A DNA stretch of 64,000 bases from Candidatus Babelota bacterium. GTDB lineage: Bacteria > Babelota > Babeliae > Babelales > Vermiphilaceae. Position 1 is the first letter of the stretch. Each line of letters opens with the position of its first letter. The translations under genes were made by a program, and so were the position numbers. The notes beneath the pieces are model-generated. The model was not told where the DNA came from. It searched no databases and saw only the letters and a program-made list of their open reading frames with translations. The stretch is taken from the NCBI GenBank assembly GCA_029262575.1, contig JAJCZC010000026.1, positions 1-64,000 on the forward strand. Reading direction: 5' to 3'. Below are positions 46,885 through 55,660 of this stretch, piece after piece.

Positions 46885-47519
46885 ATATGCCCATATTATA
46901 TCTCGTACTATTTTCACATTTCGTGATTGCAACCCCCAAAAAAATAACCATTGTGCTCGATCCTGCAGGAGATGCACGTAATCCGGGGCGATTAATTGGT
47001 GACACCTTTGAGCGAACTTGTACCATGTATTTTGCCAATCAACTTAAAAAAGCACTGGAAAAAAAAGACAAAAATATCATGATCTTATTCACACGTTTGC
47101 CCGGTGAATACACAAATCAAATCGAAAAAGCACGCTTTTCAAATACATGTGATGTGGATCTCTTTTGCACTATTAATGCTGTTCAATGTTCAAACATCAA
47201 ACCTCAAATGCATATCTATCATTATCAACCTTGTCCATTAAGCACCTTTGGCAATCGTCTTTTTGTCCCATTTGAACATGCACATGAAGTACATAATGCA
47301 ACAACACAACTATTTGCTAATGCATTATGCAAGCAAATGCAGCAACATTCACGTCAATGCGATGCACACGCTCCTTTGGCATGTGCGCTCACATCACTAA
47401 AAGGACTCATAAGTCCCGCTATTTCCGTTGAGTTCGGCATAAAGCAAGCGAATAATCTTTCTCACTGCATTGAACCTTTTGCCGATGCACTTTATGTGAG
47501 TCTGATGGAACTTATATGA
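46875..47519 (+). CDS. Exported amidase_3-like protein with missing zinc ligands
   Basis: A 214-residue protein with signal peptide and the fold pattern of N-acetylmuramoyl-L-alanine amidases: IVLDPAGDARNPG in place of DPGHGGxxxG, an FERT Glu, ILFTRLPGEYTNQIEKARFSN-like TR motif (shortened here), LFCTINAVQ in place of xSIHAN, and the closing ISVEFGIKQANN Glu. Two of the usual His ligands are replaced (Ala/Gly region and Asn), so it is probably not an active zinc amidase and may bind cell wall or act as a regulator. It overlaps recD2 by 10 bp. Confidence 0.7.
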   Translation: MSLNMPILYLVLFSHFVIATPKKITIVLDPAGDARNPGRLIGDTFERTCTMYFANQLKKALEKKDKNIMILFTRLPGEYTNQIEKARFSNTCDVDLFCTINAVQCSNIKPQMHIYHYQPCPLSTFGNRLFVPFEHAHEVHNATTQLFANALCKQMQQHSRQCDAHAPLACALTSLKGLISPAISVEFGIKQANNLSHCIEPFADALYVSLMELI

Positions 47520-48025
47520 GAAAATTATATATTATACTGGCGATGGGATCAGCTTTATTGAGCATTTTGTTCTTTGCTGTACAAAAAGAATGGATTGTAA
47601 TACAAAAGCCCGCACAAAAAAATGAAATTATTAGCCCACCTCATGTTGAACAAAAAGAATGCATTCTTTATTGGAATGCTTCACACTTACAGCAGGAAAC
47701 AAAGAAAATTATTTGGACTGATGATATTGCTCAAAACATTCACTATTTAGTCAATACCTGGCTTACCTTCTTATATGATGAAGAACTGCATAAAAAAGTG
47801 CACGTAGAGACCGTCATGCTCAACAAAGGCAGAAATGAATTATTTATTTCATTTGATAGGCACCCCTTTGGCAAACAACAATCGATTGATCAAAAACTAT
47901 TTTTTATTGAAAACCTCTATAAAATAATTTCTCAATGTATTCATATAAACAAAATACGTTTTTTAGTGCGGCACAAACCCTTAAATGATCGACATCTGGA
48001 TTTTGCACAAAGCTGGCCGATATAA
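47516..48025 (+). CDS. Membrane-anchored GerMN-like protein
   Basis: The 169-residue product has an N-terminal membrane anchor (8-22) and a mature domain with the GerMN pattern: a helix NIHYLVNTWLTFLYDEEL, then VETVMLNKGRNELFISFD, and INKIRFLVRHKPLN at the end. GerMN domains are found with amidases in spore and cell-wall proteins; here it overlaps the amidase-like gene by 4 bp (ATGA). A joint role in peptidoglycan handling is inferred. Assignment is moderate. Confidence 0.55.
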   Translation: MRKLYIILAMGSALLSILFFAVQKEWIVIQKPAQKNEIISPPHVEQKECILYWNASHLQQETKKIIWTDDIAQNIHYLVNTWLTFLYDEELHKKVHVETVMLNKGRNELFISFDRHPFGKQQSIDQKLFFIENLYKIISQCIHINKIRFLVRHKPLNDRHLDFAQSWPI

Positions 48026-48036
48026 AAAAGATATAT

Positions 48037-48549
48037 ATGAAAAAAAACACAGCTTATTCGGATTTTTTCATTGCTCAAGAATTGGTGTATGCGCCTTGTG
48101 GATTAACAATTAAACATTTTGAAAAAAAGGTTGAAAGCCAAGAATATACAGCGTCCAGCTTTCAAATAAACAATCGACATATTCGATTTCGCGTTGCCAA
48201 AATTACACCTACTAAAACCGGCCAATTTGTCACCTTTTGGAAACGCATTGGAACCGGTCCAATTATGCCGTATGATATTTCTGATCAATTCGATTTACTC
48301 GTAATAAGTGTGCGTAATATTGATCATTTTGGTCAATTTGCTTTTCCCAAATCTATATTGCATAAATATGGTTTATTATCTAAAGATGGACTTGGCGGAA
48401 AAAGGGCAATGCGTGTATATCCACCTTGGGATAAAACATACAATAAACAAGCTCAAAAAACACAGACTTGGCAAACCTTGTATTTTTTTGAAATAAATGA
48501 ATCCCAGCCTGTGGATCTTGCACTCATTAGAAAACTATTTTCGCAATAA
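48037..48549 (+). CDS. MepB family protein
   Basis: A 170-residue protein matching the MepB family throughout: YGCGLTI-like start (YAPCGLTIKHF), RVAKITPTKTGQFVTFWKR, GPIMPYD, FDLLVISVRN, FGQFAFPKSIL and GKRAMRVYPPW. MepB proteins accompany multidrug efflux loci in some Firmicutes but their biochemical role is unknown. No signal peptide. It ends before the repeat-filled gap. Confidence 0.85.
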   Translation: MKKNTAYSDFFIAQELVYAPCGLTIKHFEKKVESQEYTASSFQINNRHIRFRVAKITPTKTGQFVTFWKRIGTGPIMPYDISDQFDLLVISVRNIDHFGQFAFPKSILHKYGLLSKDGLGGKRAMRVYPPWDKTYNKQAQKTQTWQTLYFFEINESQPVDLALIRKLFSQ

Positions 48550-48601
48550 GATCTTATCCGAAAATCTTCAAAAAAAATATTTTGTATAAGATTGTGGAAT
48601 A

Positions 48602-48709
48602 TCCTTCGACAAGCTCAGGATGAGGACTTTATAAATTTTCTAAGATGGTAAGACTCACTGAATAAGAAGAAAGAGTTTCTATCGCTCATCATCCTGAGCC
48701 TGTCGAAGA
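48602..48709. repeat. Inverted pair of a short TCCTTCGA...CTCAGGA element
   Basis: TCCTTCGACAAGCTCAGGAT at 48602 and its near-complement ATCCTGAGCCTGTCGAAG near 48691 differ at two or three bases. The spacer is about 65 bp. Confidence 0.8.
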
Positions 48710-48787
48710 ACATCCCATCACACACTATTTTTCTTTAAAATTGGAACACCCTTCTTATTTGAAGCCCTTAAAATTGATTAATTTAGT

Positions 48788-48970
48788 TTCTTCCTGAGTG
48801 GAGCGTAGCGACGTATCGAAGGATATTCCTTATAAAAAATAAATAGAATATACCTTAGACTCTAAAACTATCATAGCTGATTTACAATTTATAGATTTTT
48901 GGGACAGAAAAACACACTTGTCTTAATCGGAATATCCTTCGATACGTCGCTACGCTCCACTCAGGAAGAA
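48788..48970. repeat. Perfect 42-bp inverted repeat with 99-bp spacer
   Basis: The arms 48788-48829 and 48929-48970 are exact reverse complements (core GATACGTCGCTACGCTCCAC). The central 99 bp is AT-rich and unlike the arms. Confidence 0.9.
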
Positions 48971-49000
48971 TATTTTTTTTAATCTTAAATGTAGCCCAAA

Positions 49001-49028
49001 AAAAGGGGGCCATTTTGAGGCCCCTTTT
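49001..49028 (-). terminator. Terminator of the gene ending at 49031
   Basis: AAAAGGGGGCC and GGCCCCTTTT pair with one bulged G over an ATTTTGA loop; on the minus strand a T-run follows. Confidence 0.75.
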
Positions 49029-49030
49029 AG

Positions 49031-49417
49031 TTACTTATCAGATTTTATAATATCATCTATCTCGTCAATTCGGTTACTCATTACAGTAATTTGATCATCA
49101 TTTAAATCATCTATTATTCGATTAGGACAATCTTTGAATGGATCAAAAACAATGTCTTGTTTTTTTAGTTCACGATCAAAAAAATTCAACGTTGCGCCTA
49201 TTTTATGGCCATCTTGAAGCGCTTGAGAAAAATTAGTATGATCAATGCTCCTAAACTTTTTTGCAGCATTTTGATAACCCTGCATAAACTCAAACACTTT
49301 TGTTTTTTTTGTTGATTTAAACGCTAATATGAGCCATGCATATTGTGCTTTGGCTTGAAAGGTTACTAACAATACTGCACACAATGAAACTACTTTTATA
49401 TTCATAGCTTTCTCCAT
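49031..49417 (-). CDS. Small exported helical protein
   Basis: A 128-residue product with signal peptide (MEKAMNIKVVSLCAVLLVTFQAKA) and an all-helical polar mature part. The start could also be the ATG at residue 5. No family recognised. It follows the S9-type hydrolase gene by 13 bp and probably shares its transcript. Confidence 0.6.
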   Translation of the reverse strand: MEKAMNIKVVSLCAVLLVTFQAKAQYAWLILAFKSTKKTKVFEFMQGYQNAAKKFRSIDHTNFSQALQDGHKIGATLNFFDRELKKQDIVFDPFKDCPNRIIDDLNDDQITVMSNRIDEIDDIIKSDK

Positions 49418-49430
49418 TTAATTAAAATGA

Positions 49431-50909
49431 TTAATTAGTTCGATGTTTTTGCAACCAATCAAGAGATAATTGGTGTACTTCATTATTAAACTCTAAAATT
49501 TGATGATGCTTGCCGGGAAAAAATTTCACCTTATGTTGAACGCCCTGCTTATCTAGCTGTTTTACTAAATTGTGTGATAAAGTTACGGGGACAACATTAT
49601 CATGTTCATTATGCATTACCAAGGTTGGAATATGTTGTAGCGCTTCAGGTTTACGCACCAATGAAATCTCTTTTAAAATTTCATCTTTTCTTTGATTAAA
49701 ATCATCACGCGCTTGCTCCAAAATAGGTTTAATATATTTTGGATCTTCATGCATAAAAGTTTCAAGATCAGAAATGCCACCCTTGATGATTGCAGCTTTG
49801 ATATTTTTATAGATATGTGGACGCTCAGTTTTTAATCGAGCTAATGCTTGTCCAAGCATCACGGTGCCACGAGAAAATGCGTTTAAACTAATATCTGTTA
49901 GATCAACAGTGCCAATCTCAGATGCCACATCAAACAACGCCATAACATCATTCACATCTGCACCGCCAAACTCATCCTTATTGGTGTTGCCATCTGCATT
50001 GCGATATTGTGAAACCATTACTGCATAACCATGTTGTGCCAAAAATGCATAATGCCTCATTATCCATGGGAGATCGATCTTTGCCCATTCATGGAACATA
50101 TCGTGACCATTAAAGCCACCTCGAAAACTCATAACAAGCGGATGTTTTTTCCCATCGATTCTTTCTTTAGGTAATAATACAAATCCCACAACATCTTGAC
50201 CGTCAACTTCATAAGTAATCTGTTGAATCTCTACGCCCTCTTTTTTGAGCTGTTCATATTCTTGCATGAATTTCTTATAATCAGCTTCTGATTCAAGTTT
50301 CTTTTGCAATGGGTTCAACGTTTGATATGCCTCAGGAACATATTTTGATGTTGCCGTTAACACTCCTGGTGTTTCATCAATGCGAGAAAAAACATCATCT
50401 ATTTGTGGCAATTGCCACAAATCATCCAAAACTGAAATCATTGATGACGAACCCGATGCTTGAGGATCATATATAAGAGCAGGCACACGTGTGCTCGACT
50501 TTAATTGATCAAGTTTGGAATAAGTTTGAAGCGGTCTATATTTATACGATTTTTTTTGATATGAAAAACCACTGGTTTGATCGAAAAATGTTTTTCGTTC
50601 ATCGTCAGCATCTTCAGCTTCAACAGTAATATGAGCCGGAGCCTTTTTTTCATGAGAACCTAATTCAGATGTTTCTTCAACATCATTTAACCCGGATGGT
50701 TTCCTTGTTCCCATAAACCTACGATTCAATAATAAAAAATCATTGGCAGGCTCATGACCAAATATTGAACGTTTTTTTATTTTACCATTTTTAACCTGTT
50801 GAAACATTAGCCTAAACATAGGCAACATCTTTGATGAACCTTGCATAGCAGCATGCATGCAAAAATGAGAAAAGGATAAGATTAATGAAAATAACAATAC
50901 TCGCTTCAT
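49431..50909 (-). CDS. Exported prolyl-oligopeptidase-like alpha/beta hydrolase
   Basis: The 492-residue protein has a signal peptide (1-22), a polar linker region to about 200, and a C-terminal S9-type hydrolase domain: PLVMSFRGGFNG (oxyanion region), the nucleophile in NAFSRGTVM (Ser near 344, with A-F-S-R-G instead of GxSxG), Asp in NEHDNVVPV and His in PGKHHQILEF. There is no N-terminal propeller. It is likely a secreted peptidase or esterase; substrate unknown. A good promoter lies at 50976-51003. Confidence 0.8.
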   Translation of the reverse strand: MKRVLLFSLILSFSHFCMHAAMQGSSKMLPMFRLMFQQVKNGKIKKRSIFGHEPANDFLLLNRRFMGTRKPSGLNDVEETSELGSHEKKAPAHITVEAEDADDERKTFFDQTSGFSYQKKSYKYRPLQTYSKLDQLKSSTRVPALIYDPQASGSSSMISVLDDLWQLPQIDDVFSRIDETPGVLTATSKYVPEAYQTLNPLQKKLESEADYKKFMQEYEQLKKEGVEIQQITYEVDGQDVVGFVLLPKERIDGKKHPLVMSFRGGFNGHDMFHEWAKIDLPWIMRHYAFLAQHGYAVMVSQYRNADGNTNKDEFGGADVNDVMALFDVASEIGTVDLTDISLNAFSRGTVMLGQALARLKTERPHIYKNIKAAIIKGGISDLETFMHEDPKYIKPILEQARDDFNQRKDEILKEISLVRKPEALQHIPTLVMHNEHDNVVPVTLSHNLVKQLDKQGVQHKVKFFPGKHHQILEFNNEVHQLSLDWLQKHRTN

Positions 50910-50975
50910 AGGAGTCCCTTTGTGTATAAATTAACGATATACCAAGTTCCCCTATAACTCGTATTGTTAACTCTA

Positions 50976-51003
50976 AATATATCACAATGAAAAGATTTGT
51001 CAA
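50976..51003 (-). promoter_or_regulatory. Predicted strong promoter
   Basis: Minus strand TTGACA (51003-50998), 16-bp spacer, TATATT (50981-50976), about 65 bp upstream of the hydrolase start. Confidence 0.65.
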
Positions 51004-51098
51004 TTAGGAAATCTTATTGTTTTTTTTCGATCCAAAACAGCTAAATTTTCGCAATATTACACAAAAAACGCCGATTTCACCTATTTCTAAAAAAAGAC

Positions 51099-51126
51099 TT
51101 TACAACTTCCCCATTCTTTGTAGATT
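51099..51126 (+). promoter_or_regulatory. Predicted promoter of the barrel cluster
   Basis: TTTACA (51099-51104), 16-bp spacer, TAGATT (51121-51126), about 40 bp before the ATG at 51167. Its position supports that ATG over an upstream extension. Confidence 0.45.
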
Positions 51127-51166
51127 AACGGTATTGTTCCGAGCAAGCTGCAACAAAAGGTTAGTA

Positions 51167-52537
51167 ATGAAATTCAAGAAAAAAATCTATTATCTTCTCC
51201 TATTGGGCCATACATTCAGCTGTTATTCAGCTGTTTTCGATATTTCTGTGCCCTACGAAATGCAAAAAAAACGCAACTTTCCATGGACAGGATTCTTTCG
51301 AAGTCTTTATGCACGAGAAGAATTAGCTTTAGGTAAATTCCCTATCAAGGCAGAAGTAAGTGGTTATATTTTGGCGGAAGAATTCTGGGATAGCAGACAA
51401 GTAATTACAAGTAATGGCGGCATCCAGCTCTTTGCCCCACGCAAACAAAAGCTTGACCCTCGTTGCAAAGATATAAACTCTCCTGGTGAGTTCGGCTTTT
51501 CACCACTTGAAACAAGGGCTCGTGCAAAACTATATGGTCCAAAAGTCCTCGGGGCTGAAACATTTGGCCTTGTAGAAGCAGATTTTGTCGGTGGCGGTGA
51601 CGTTTTAGCACGAGTGCGGGATCGACACGCATTTGTAAAGTTAACTTGGAAAGAAAAACAAGTTACCCTTCTTGCCGGACAATGGTTTAACCCTATTCGT
51701 ATGGCACACTTAGATTTAGATCCAAAAATAATTGGCCGTGGTCGTGGTGCGCCAGTCCACCCCAATGCACGTAACCCGCAAGTGCGCTTCACTAAAAGAT
51801 GGGACAATAATGTGAATCTTTTAGTAAGTGGTGTAGCACAACTAAGAGCGCGTAGTCCAGGTCCTGATGGCAGCAGCAGCATATATTTACGTCGATCCAT
51901 GATGCCAATTTTTAACACACAGGTTTGGCTCGGTCCAGCAGATACAAAATACATATTTGGCGTAGGCTTTGATATTAAACGTCTCATGCCCAGACTTGAG
52001 ACAGATAAATGCGTAAGGACGCGGTCAACAACCACCGGTGTTTCATTCAACACTTTTGCAAAAATTACGGCAGAACCACTTTCCGTTCGTACACAATTTG
52101 TATGGTCCCAAAATGGTGCTGATTACAATTTATTAGGCGGCTATGCTGTCAAAACATTAAATCCACGAACTGATGAACGCACTTATACCAATCTTACTGC
52201 AATGAGTTATTGGATCGACTTCAACGTAGATAAAAAGATTTCTCCAGGTTTGTTTGGCGGCCTCACAAAAGATTTAGGTGCAAATGGGCCAATCATTCCA
52301 TCCATCACAAATTCAAAAGGCGAAACCGAATCACTTGTATATGCACGCGGACCTGATATCAAATACATGGTAAAACTTATGCCGCGCATTCGTTTTAATA
52401 TGAAGCCAATGATATTTGGCGCTGAACTGGAGTGGACACGCGTTGGATATGGCACCCTGAAGCCATCTGGACAATTTGAAGACATCGTACCCGTAAGTGA
52501 TATTCGATTAATTTTAGCAACTTTTTTCTACTATTAG
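51167..52537 (+). CDS. Barrel protein 1 of a four-gene paralogous cluster
   Basis: ATG 51167 follows AAAGG and opens with a signal peptide (MKFKKKIYYLLLLGHTFSCYSA). The 456-residue protein shares with the next three genes the segments WDSRQ, DPRCKDIN, ETRARAKLYGPKVLGAETFG, ARNPQVRFTK and a closing strand ending in YY. These fit an outer-membrane beta-barrel of porin size. Unlike the others it lacks the long N-terminal extension with the FNDPY motifs. Function as porin or surface antigen is inferred. Confidence 0.78.
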   Translation: MKFKKKIYYLLLLGHTFSCYSAVFDISVPYEMQKKRNFPWTGFFRSLYAREELALGKFPIKAEVSGYILAEEFWDSRQVITSNGGIQLFAPRKQKLDPRCKDINSPGEFGFSPLETRARAKLYGPKVLGAETFGLVEADFVGGGDVLARVRDRHAFVKLTWKEKQVTLLAGQWFNPIRMAHLDLDPKIIGRGRGAPVHPNARNPQVRFTKRWDNNVNLLVSGVAQLRARSPGPDGSSSIYLRRSMMPIFNTQVWLGPADTKYIFGVGFDIKRLMPRLETDKCVRTRSTTTGVSFNTFAKITAEPLSVRTQFVWSQNGADYNLLGGYAVKTLNPRTDERTYTNLTAMSYWIDFNVDKKISPGLFGGLTKDLGANGPIIPSITNSKGETESLVYARGPDIKYMVKLMPRIRFNMKPMIFGAELEWTRVGYGTLKPSGQFEDIVPVSDIRLILATFFYY

Positions 52538-52552
52538 TAAAGCAGGAAACAC

Positions 52553-54139
52553 ATGATGAAGCCCAACAAAAATTTAATGCACTCAGCTCTTTTGTTTTTT
52601 CTATTGATAGACACTATAAGTTTGTTCTCTCAAACAAACGTAGCAATGCAGTCCAATGAACAAGACCAACACCTTGTTTCAATTCCAACTGAAAAAGAGG
52701 TGAATCCTGAAAATATCGAACAACCCATTCTAGATCCAAGTGAAGCCCGTGAAGTTGATTATAGTTATTTTAATGATCCCTATCTATTGGAACAACAAAC
52801 CCAGCAGCCGCTCTATGATTTAACTCAGGTTGGTGTTTCGACCGAAGGTGTTGCTGCAGATGCTGAAAAACCAATTGTTGATATGGCTGAGACCGATGAA
52901 GTTGATTTTAGTTACTTCAATGATCCATATGCATTCGATAAATTCAGAACAGGTTTACCAGTAAAAGCAAAACTTGGTGGCTATGTGCAACATTCATCAT
53001 GGTGGGATAGCAGGCAAGGCGTCGAGGGGGGAGACGGTTACTACTTCATTTACCCAAAAAACCGAAAATTTGATGTTGATTGTCGTGATATCAATGCACG
53101 TGGTGAATTCAACATGACCATGATCGAAACTCGCTTACGCGGTGAGTTTTTTGGGCCTAAAATTTTGGGTGCAAAAACATTTGCCTATATTGAGGGTGAC
53201 TTCTTTGGAAGCGGTGTTGTTATCAATCGGTTTCGTCTACGTCATGCATTTATACAAATGACTTGGGATGATCATTCAAAGATATTGCTTGGACAGTTTT
53301 GGCACCCAATGTTTGTGGTCAAATGTTTTCCACTCACAGTATCATTCAACGGTGGTGTTCCTATTAACCCATATGCAAGAAATCCTCAAGTGCGCTATGT
53401 CAACTTTGAAGGAAACAAAGAACTTTTGATCGCTGCTGTTGCGCAACTACAATTTACCAGCAATGGACCAATTGGTTTTAGCTCAACCTATGTGCGTAAT
53501 GCACGCCTACCTATTCTAGTTGCACGTGCCGCATATGATACTGATAACATTTATGCTGGAGGAGGTGTCACCTTCCAACGCCTACAACCACGCATTGAGT
53601 CTGATAAAGGATTTCGTGTAAATGAGTACATTAACAGTGTGCAAGCATTTGCATTTGCTACAGTAAAATTTGAGCCTATAGAAATTAGACAACAATTCAC
53701 CTATGCTCAAAACGCCAATGATCTTGCCATGCTGAGTGGTTTTGCTGTAACCAGTGTTAACCCCACAACTGACGAACGTCATTACACAAATACTGCCGTT
53801 GCAAGTTATTGGATGGACATCAACATTAATCGCAAAATTGAGCCTGGTTTATTTATTGGTGTGAGCAAAAATTTGGGTGCGCGACGAGATATTATTCAAT
53901 GCATTAAGGATCCTGCAACAGAAGAAGAGCAAAGCACCATTTATTCATTTGGAGAGGATATAGATACTCTCTTTAGAGCAACTCCTCGTGTGCGATTCCA
54001 TGTGCTGCCGGTTGATTTTGCAGTAGAAATTGAATATACAAGAGCATCTTTTGGCTGTTTGGATAACAAAGCAAAAGTACAAAACACCAACTCTGTTGCC
54101 AATACACGCTTATTATTTACCACCTATTACTATTTCTAA
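52553..54139 (+). CDS. Barrel protein 2 with duplicated FNDPY extension
   Basis: The 528-residue protein has a signal peptide, then an acidic extension with VDYSYFNDPY near residue 67 and VDFSYFNDPY near residue 116, before the barrel domain (GGYVQHSSWWDSRQ, DCRDINARGEFNMT, FGPKILGAKTFAYIEGDFFG, ARNPQVRY) that ends TTYYYF. The duplicated motif is also in barrels 3 and 4. The extension could fill the pore, cross the periplasm or bind a partner. It lies 15 bp after barrel 1. Confidence 0.8.
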   Translation: MMKPNKNLMHSALLFFLLIDTISLFSQTNVAMQSNEQDQHLVSIPTEKEVNPENIEQPILDPSEAREVDYSYFNDPYLLEQQTQQPLYDLTQVGVSTEGVAADAEKPIVDMAETDEVDFSYFNDPYAFDKFRTGLPVKAKLGGYVQHSSWWDSRQGVEGGDGYYFIYPKNRKFDVDCRDINARGEFNMTMIETRLRGEFFGPKILGAKTFAYIEGDFFGSGVVINRFRLRHAFIQMTWDDHSKILLGQFWHPMFVVKCFPLTVSFNGGVPINPYARNPQVRYVNFEGNKELLIAAVAQLQFTSNGPIGFSSTYVRNARLPILVARAAYDTDNIYAGGGVTFQRLQPRIESDKGFRVNEYINSVQAFAFATVKFEPIEIRQQFTYAQNANDLAMLSGFAVTSVNPTTDERHYTNTAVASYWMDININRKIEPGLFIGVSKNLGARRDIIQCIKDPATEEEQSTIYSFGEDIDTLFRATPRVRFHVLPVDFAVEIEYTRASFGCLDNKAKVQNTNSVANTRLLFTTYYYF

Positions 54140-54148
54140 TGAGCGGCC

Positions 54149-55648
54149 ATGCACAAACTAAAAAACATTAGTATGATTACTATATTCACACTTATTTTAT
54201 GCACCACTATTATTTGTGCAGAACAATCATTGAGCGACCTCTCATCTGCACGTGATATAGACTATACTTTTTTTAATGATCCCTATCTGCTTGAACAGCA
54301 CATCCAACAGCCCCTTTATGACTTAACTAAAGTTGGTTTAAGTGTAGATGGACTTGCACCTGATGCAGCAAAACCAATTATTGATTCCGCCGAAGCTGAA
54401 GAAGTCGACTTCAGTTTTTTTAACGATCCTTATGCTCTTGATAAATTCAGAACCGATCTTCCGGTTAAAGCAAAATTTTCTGGCTATGTGGCTCATGCAG
54501 CCTGGTGGGATAGTAGACAAATTATTCAATTCGGCGATGGGTATAACATGTTATACCCAAAAAAACGGGACTTTGACCCTGATTGCCGCGATATAAATGC
54601 ACGTGGCCAAGCCAACATGACTATGATTGAGACTCGTCAACGAATTGAACTTTTTGGACCAAAGATTTTAGGTGCAAAATCTTTTGCCTATATCGAAACC
54701 AGCTTTTTTGGCAATGGCATTGTTATTAATCGTCTTCGCATGCGAAGTGCTTTCGTACAACTTACTTGGCCAGACTCCAAAGTTTTGCTCGGACAATTTT
54801 GGCATCCAATATTCATCATTAAAACCTTTCCATTGACCGTTTCATTCGATGCCGGCGTCCCGATTGCACCATTTACCCGAAATCCACAAGTTCGATTCAC
54901 CTATTTTAAAGGTAATAAGGAATTTTTAGTTGCTGCTTTGGCACAAATGAATTTTAAAAGCAATGGACCAATTGGATTTAGCACGACCTATTTACGCAAT
55001 GCACGACTTCCAATTTTAATAGCTCGCGCAGCCTATGACACCGAAAAAGTCTATGCTGGTGTTGGCGCAAGTTTTATGCGCTTAAAACCTCGTATTAAAT
55101 CTAACACCGGCTTTCGTGTGAATGAATCGATTAACAGTGCAAATATAACTGCCTTTGCCACGGTAAAATTTGAACCGGTCGAGCTCCGACAACAGTTTCT
55201 ACTTGCTCAAAACGCAGTTGATTTAACCTTATTAAATGGTTTTGCCGTTTCAAGTGTTGAACCAATAACAGATAAACGTCGTTATACCAATATAAATGCC
55301 GCTTCATATTGGATAGATATCAATATAAATCGCCAAATTGAACCTGGACTTTTTATCGGTATTCTCAAGAATTTGGGCGCACGCCGAAACATCATTCCAT
55401 GCATTACTGATCTGCAAACCGGGGTTGAGGAAAAAACGATTTATGGGTTGGATGTTGATAGCGAACAAATAGATACACTTTTTAGAATTGCTCCCCGGTG
55501 CCGATTTCATATTTTGCCTATAGATTTTGCAACTGAAGTTGAATATACACGCGCTACTTTTGGCTGCTTGGATAGACGCGGTCGTGTTAAAAATGCTGAC
55601 CCTATAGCAAATACCCGATTATTATTTTCAGCATCTTATTATTTCTAA
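54149..55648 (+). CDS. Barrel protein 3 with duplicated FNDPY extension
   Basis: A 499-residue paralogue, colinear with barrel 2. Signal peptide (1-25), FNDPY motifs at about 47 and 93 within VDYTFFNDPY-like and VDFSFFNDPY contexts, then the barrel with WWDSRQ, DCRDINARGQ and FGPKILGAKSFAYIE, ending SASYYF. Gap to barrel 2 is only 9 bp, so the cluster is one operon. Barrel 3 and 4 have the shorter extension without the leading QSNEQDQ stretch of barrel 2. Confidence 0.8.
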   Translation: MHKLKNISMITIFTLILCTTIICAEQSLSDLSSARDIDYTFFNDPYLLEQHIQQPLYDLTKVGLSVDGLAPDAAKPIIDSAEAEEVDFSFFNDPYALDKFRTDLPVKAKFSGYVAHAAWWDSRQIIQFGDGYNMLYPKKRDFDPDCRDINARGQANMTMIETRQRIELFGPKILGAKSFAYIETSFFGNGIVINRLRMRSAFVQLTWPDSKVLLGQFWHPIFIIKTFPLTVSFDAGVPIAPFTRNPQVRFTYFKGNKEFLVAALAQMNFKSNGPIGFSTTYLRNARLPILIARAAYDTEKVYAGVGASFMRLKPRIKSNTGFRVNESINSANITAFATVKFEPVELRQQFLLAQNAVDLTLLNGFAVSSVEPITDKRRYTNINAASYWIDININRQIEPGLFIGILKNLGARRNIIPCITDLQTGVEEKTIYGLDVDSEQIDTLFRIAPRCRFHILPIDFATEVEYTRATFGCLDRRGRVKNADPIANTRLLFSASYYF

Positions 55649-55660
55649 CTCACGGATATT

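Larger units (their letters stand above)
48550..49030. other. Repeat-filled intergenic region
   Basis: No gene is visible in about 480 bp. The region contains two inverted pairs (48602/48709 and 48788/48970) and the terminator at 49001-49028. Both pairs have TCCTTCGA at one end and CTCAGGA at the other, so they are versions of one element family. Confidence 0.75.

Noticed and set aside
51017-51166. A 50-codon upstream extension of barrel gene 1
   Set aside because: The extension would place a promoter-like sequence inside the gene and put the signal peptide internally; ATG 51167 has a ribosome site.
51364-52053. A 229-codon open frame on the minus strand
   Set aside because: It lies wholly inside barrel gene 1, has Pro/Arg/Ser-biased composition, no ribosome site or family similarity, and is best explained as a shadow of the plus-strand codon usage.
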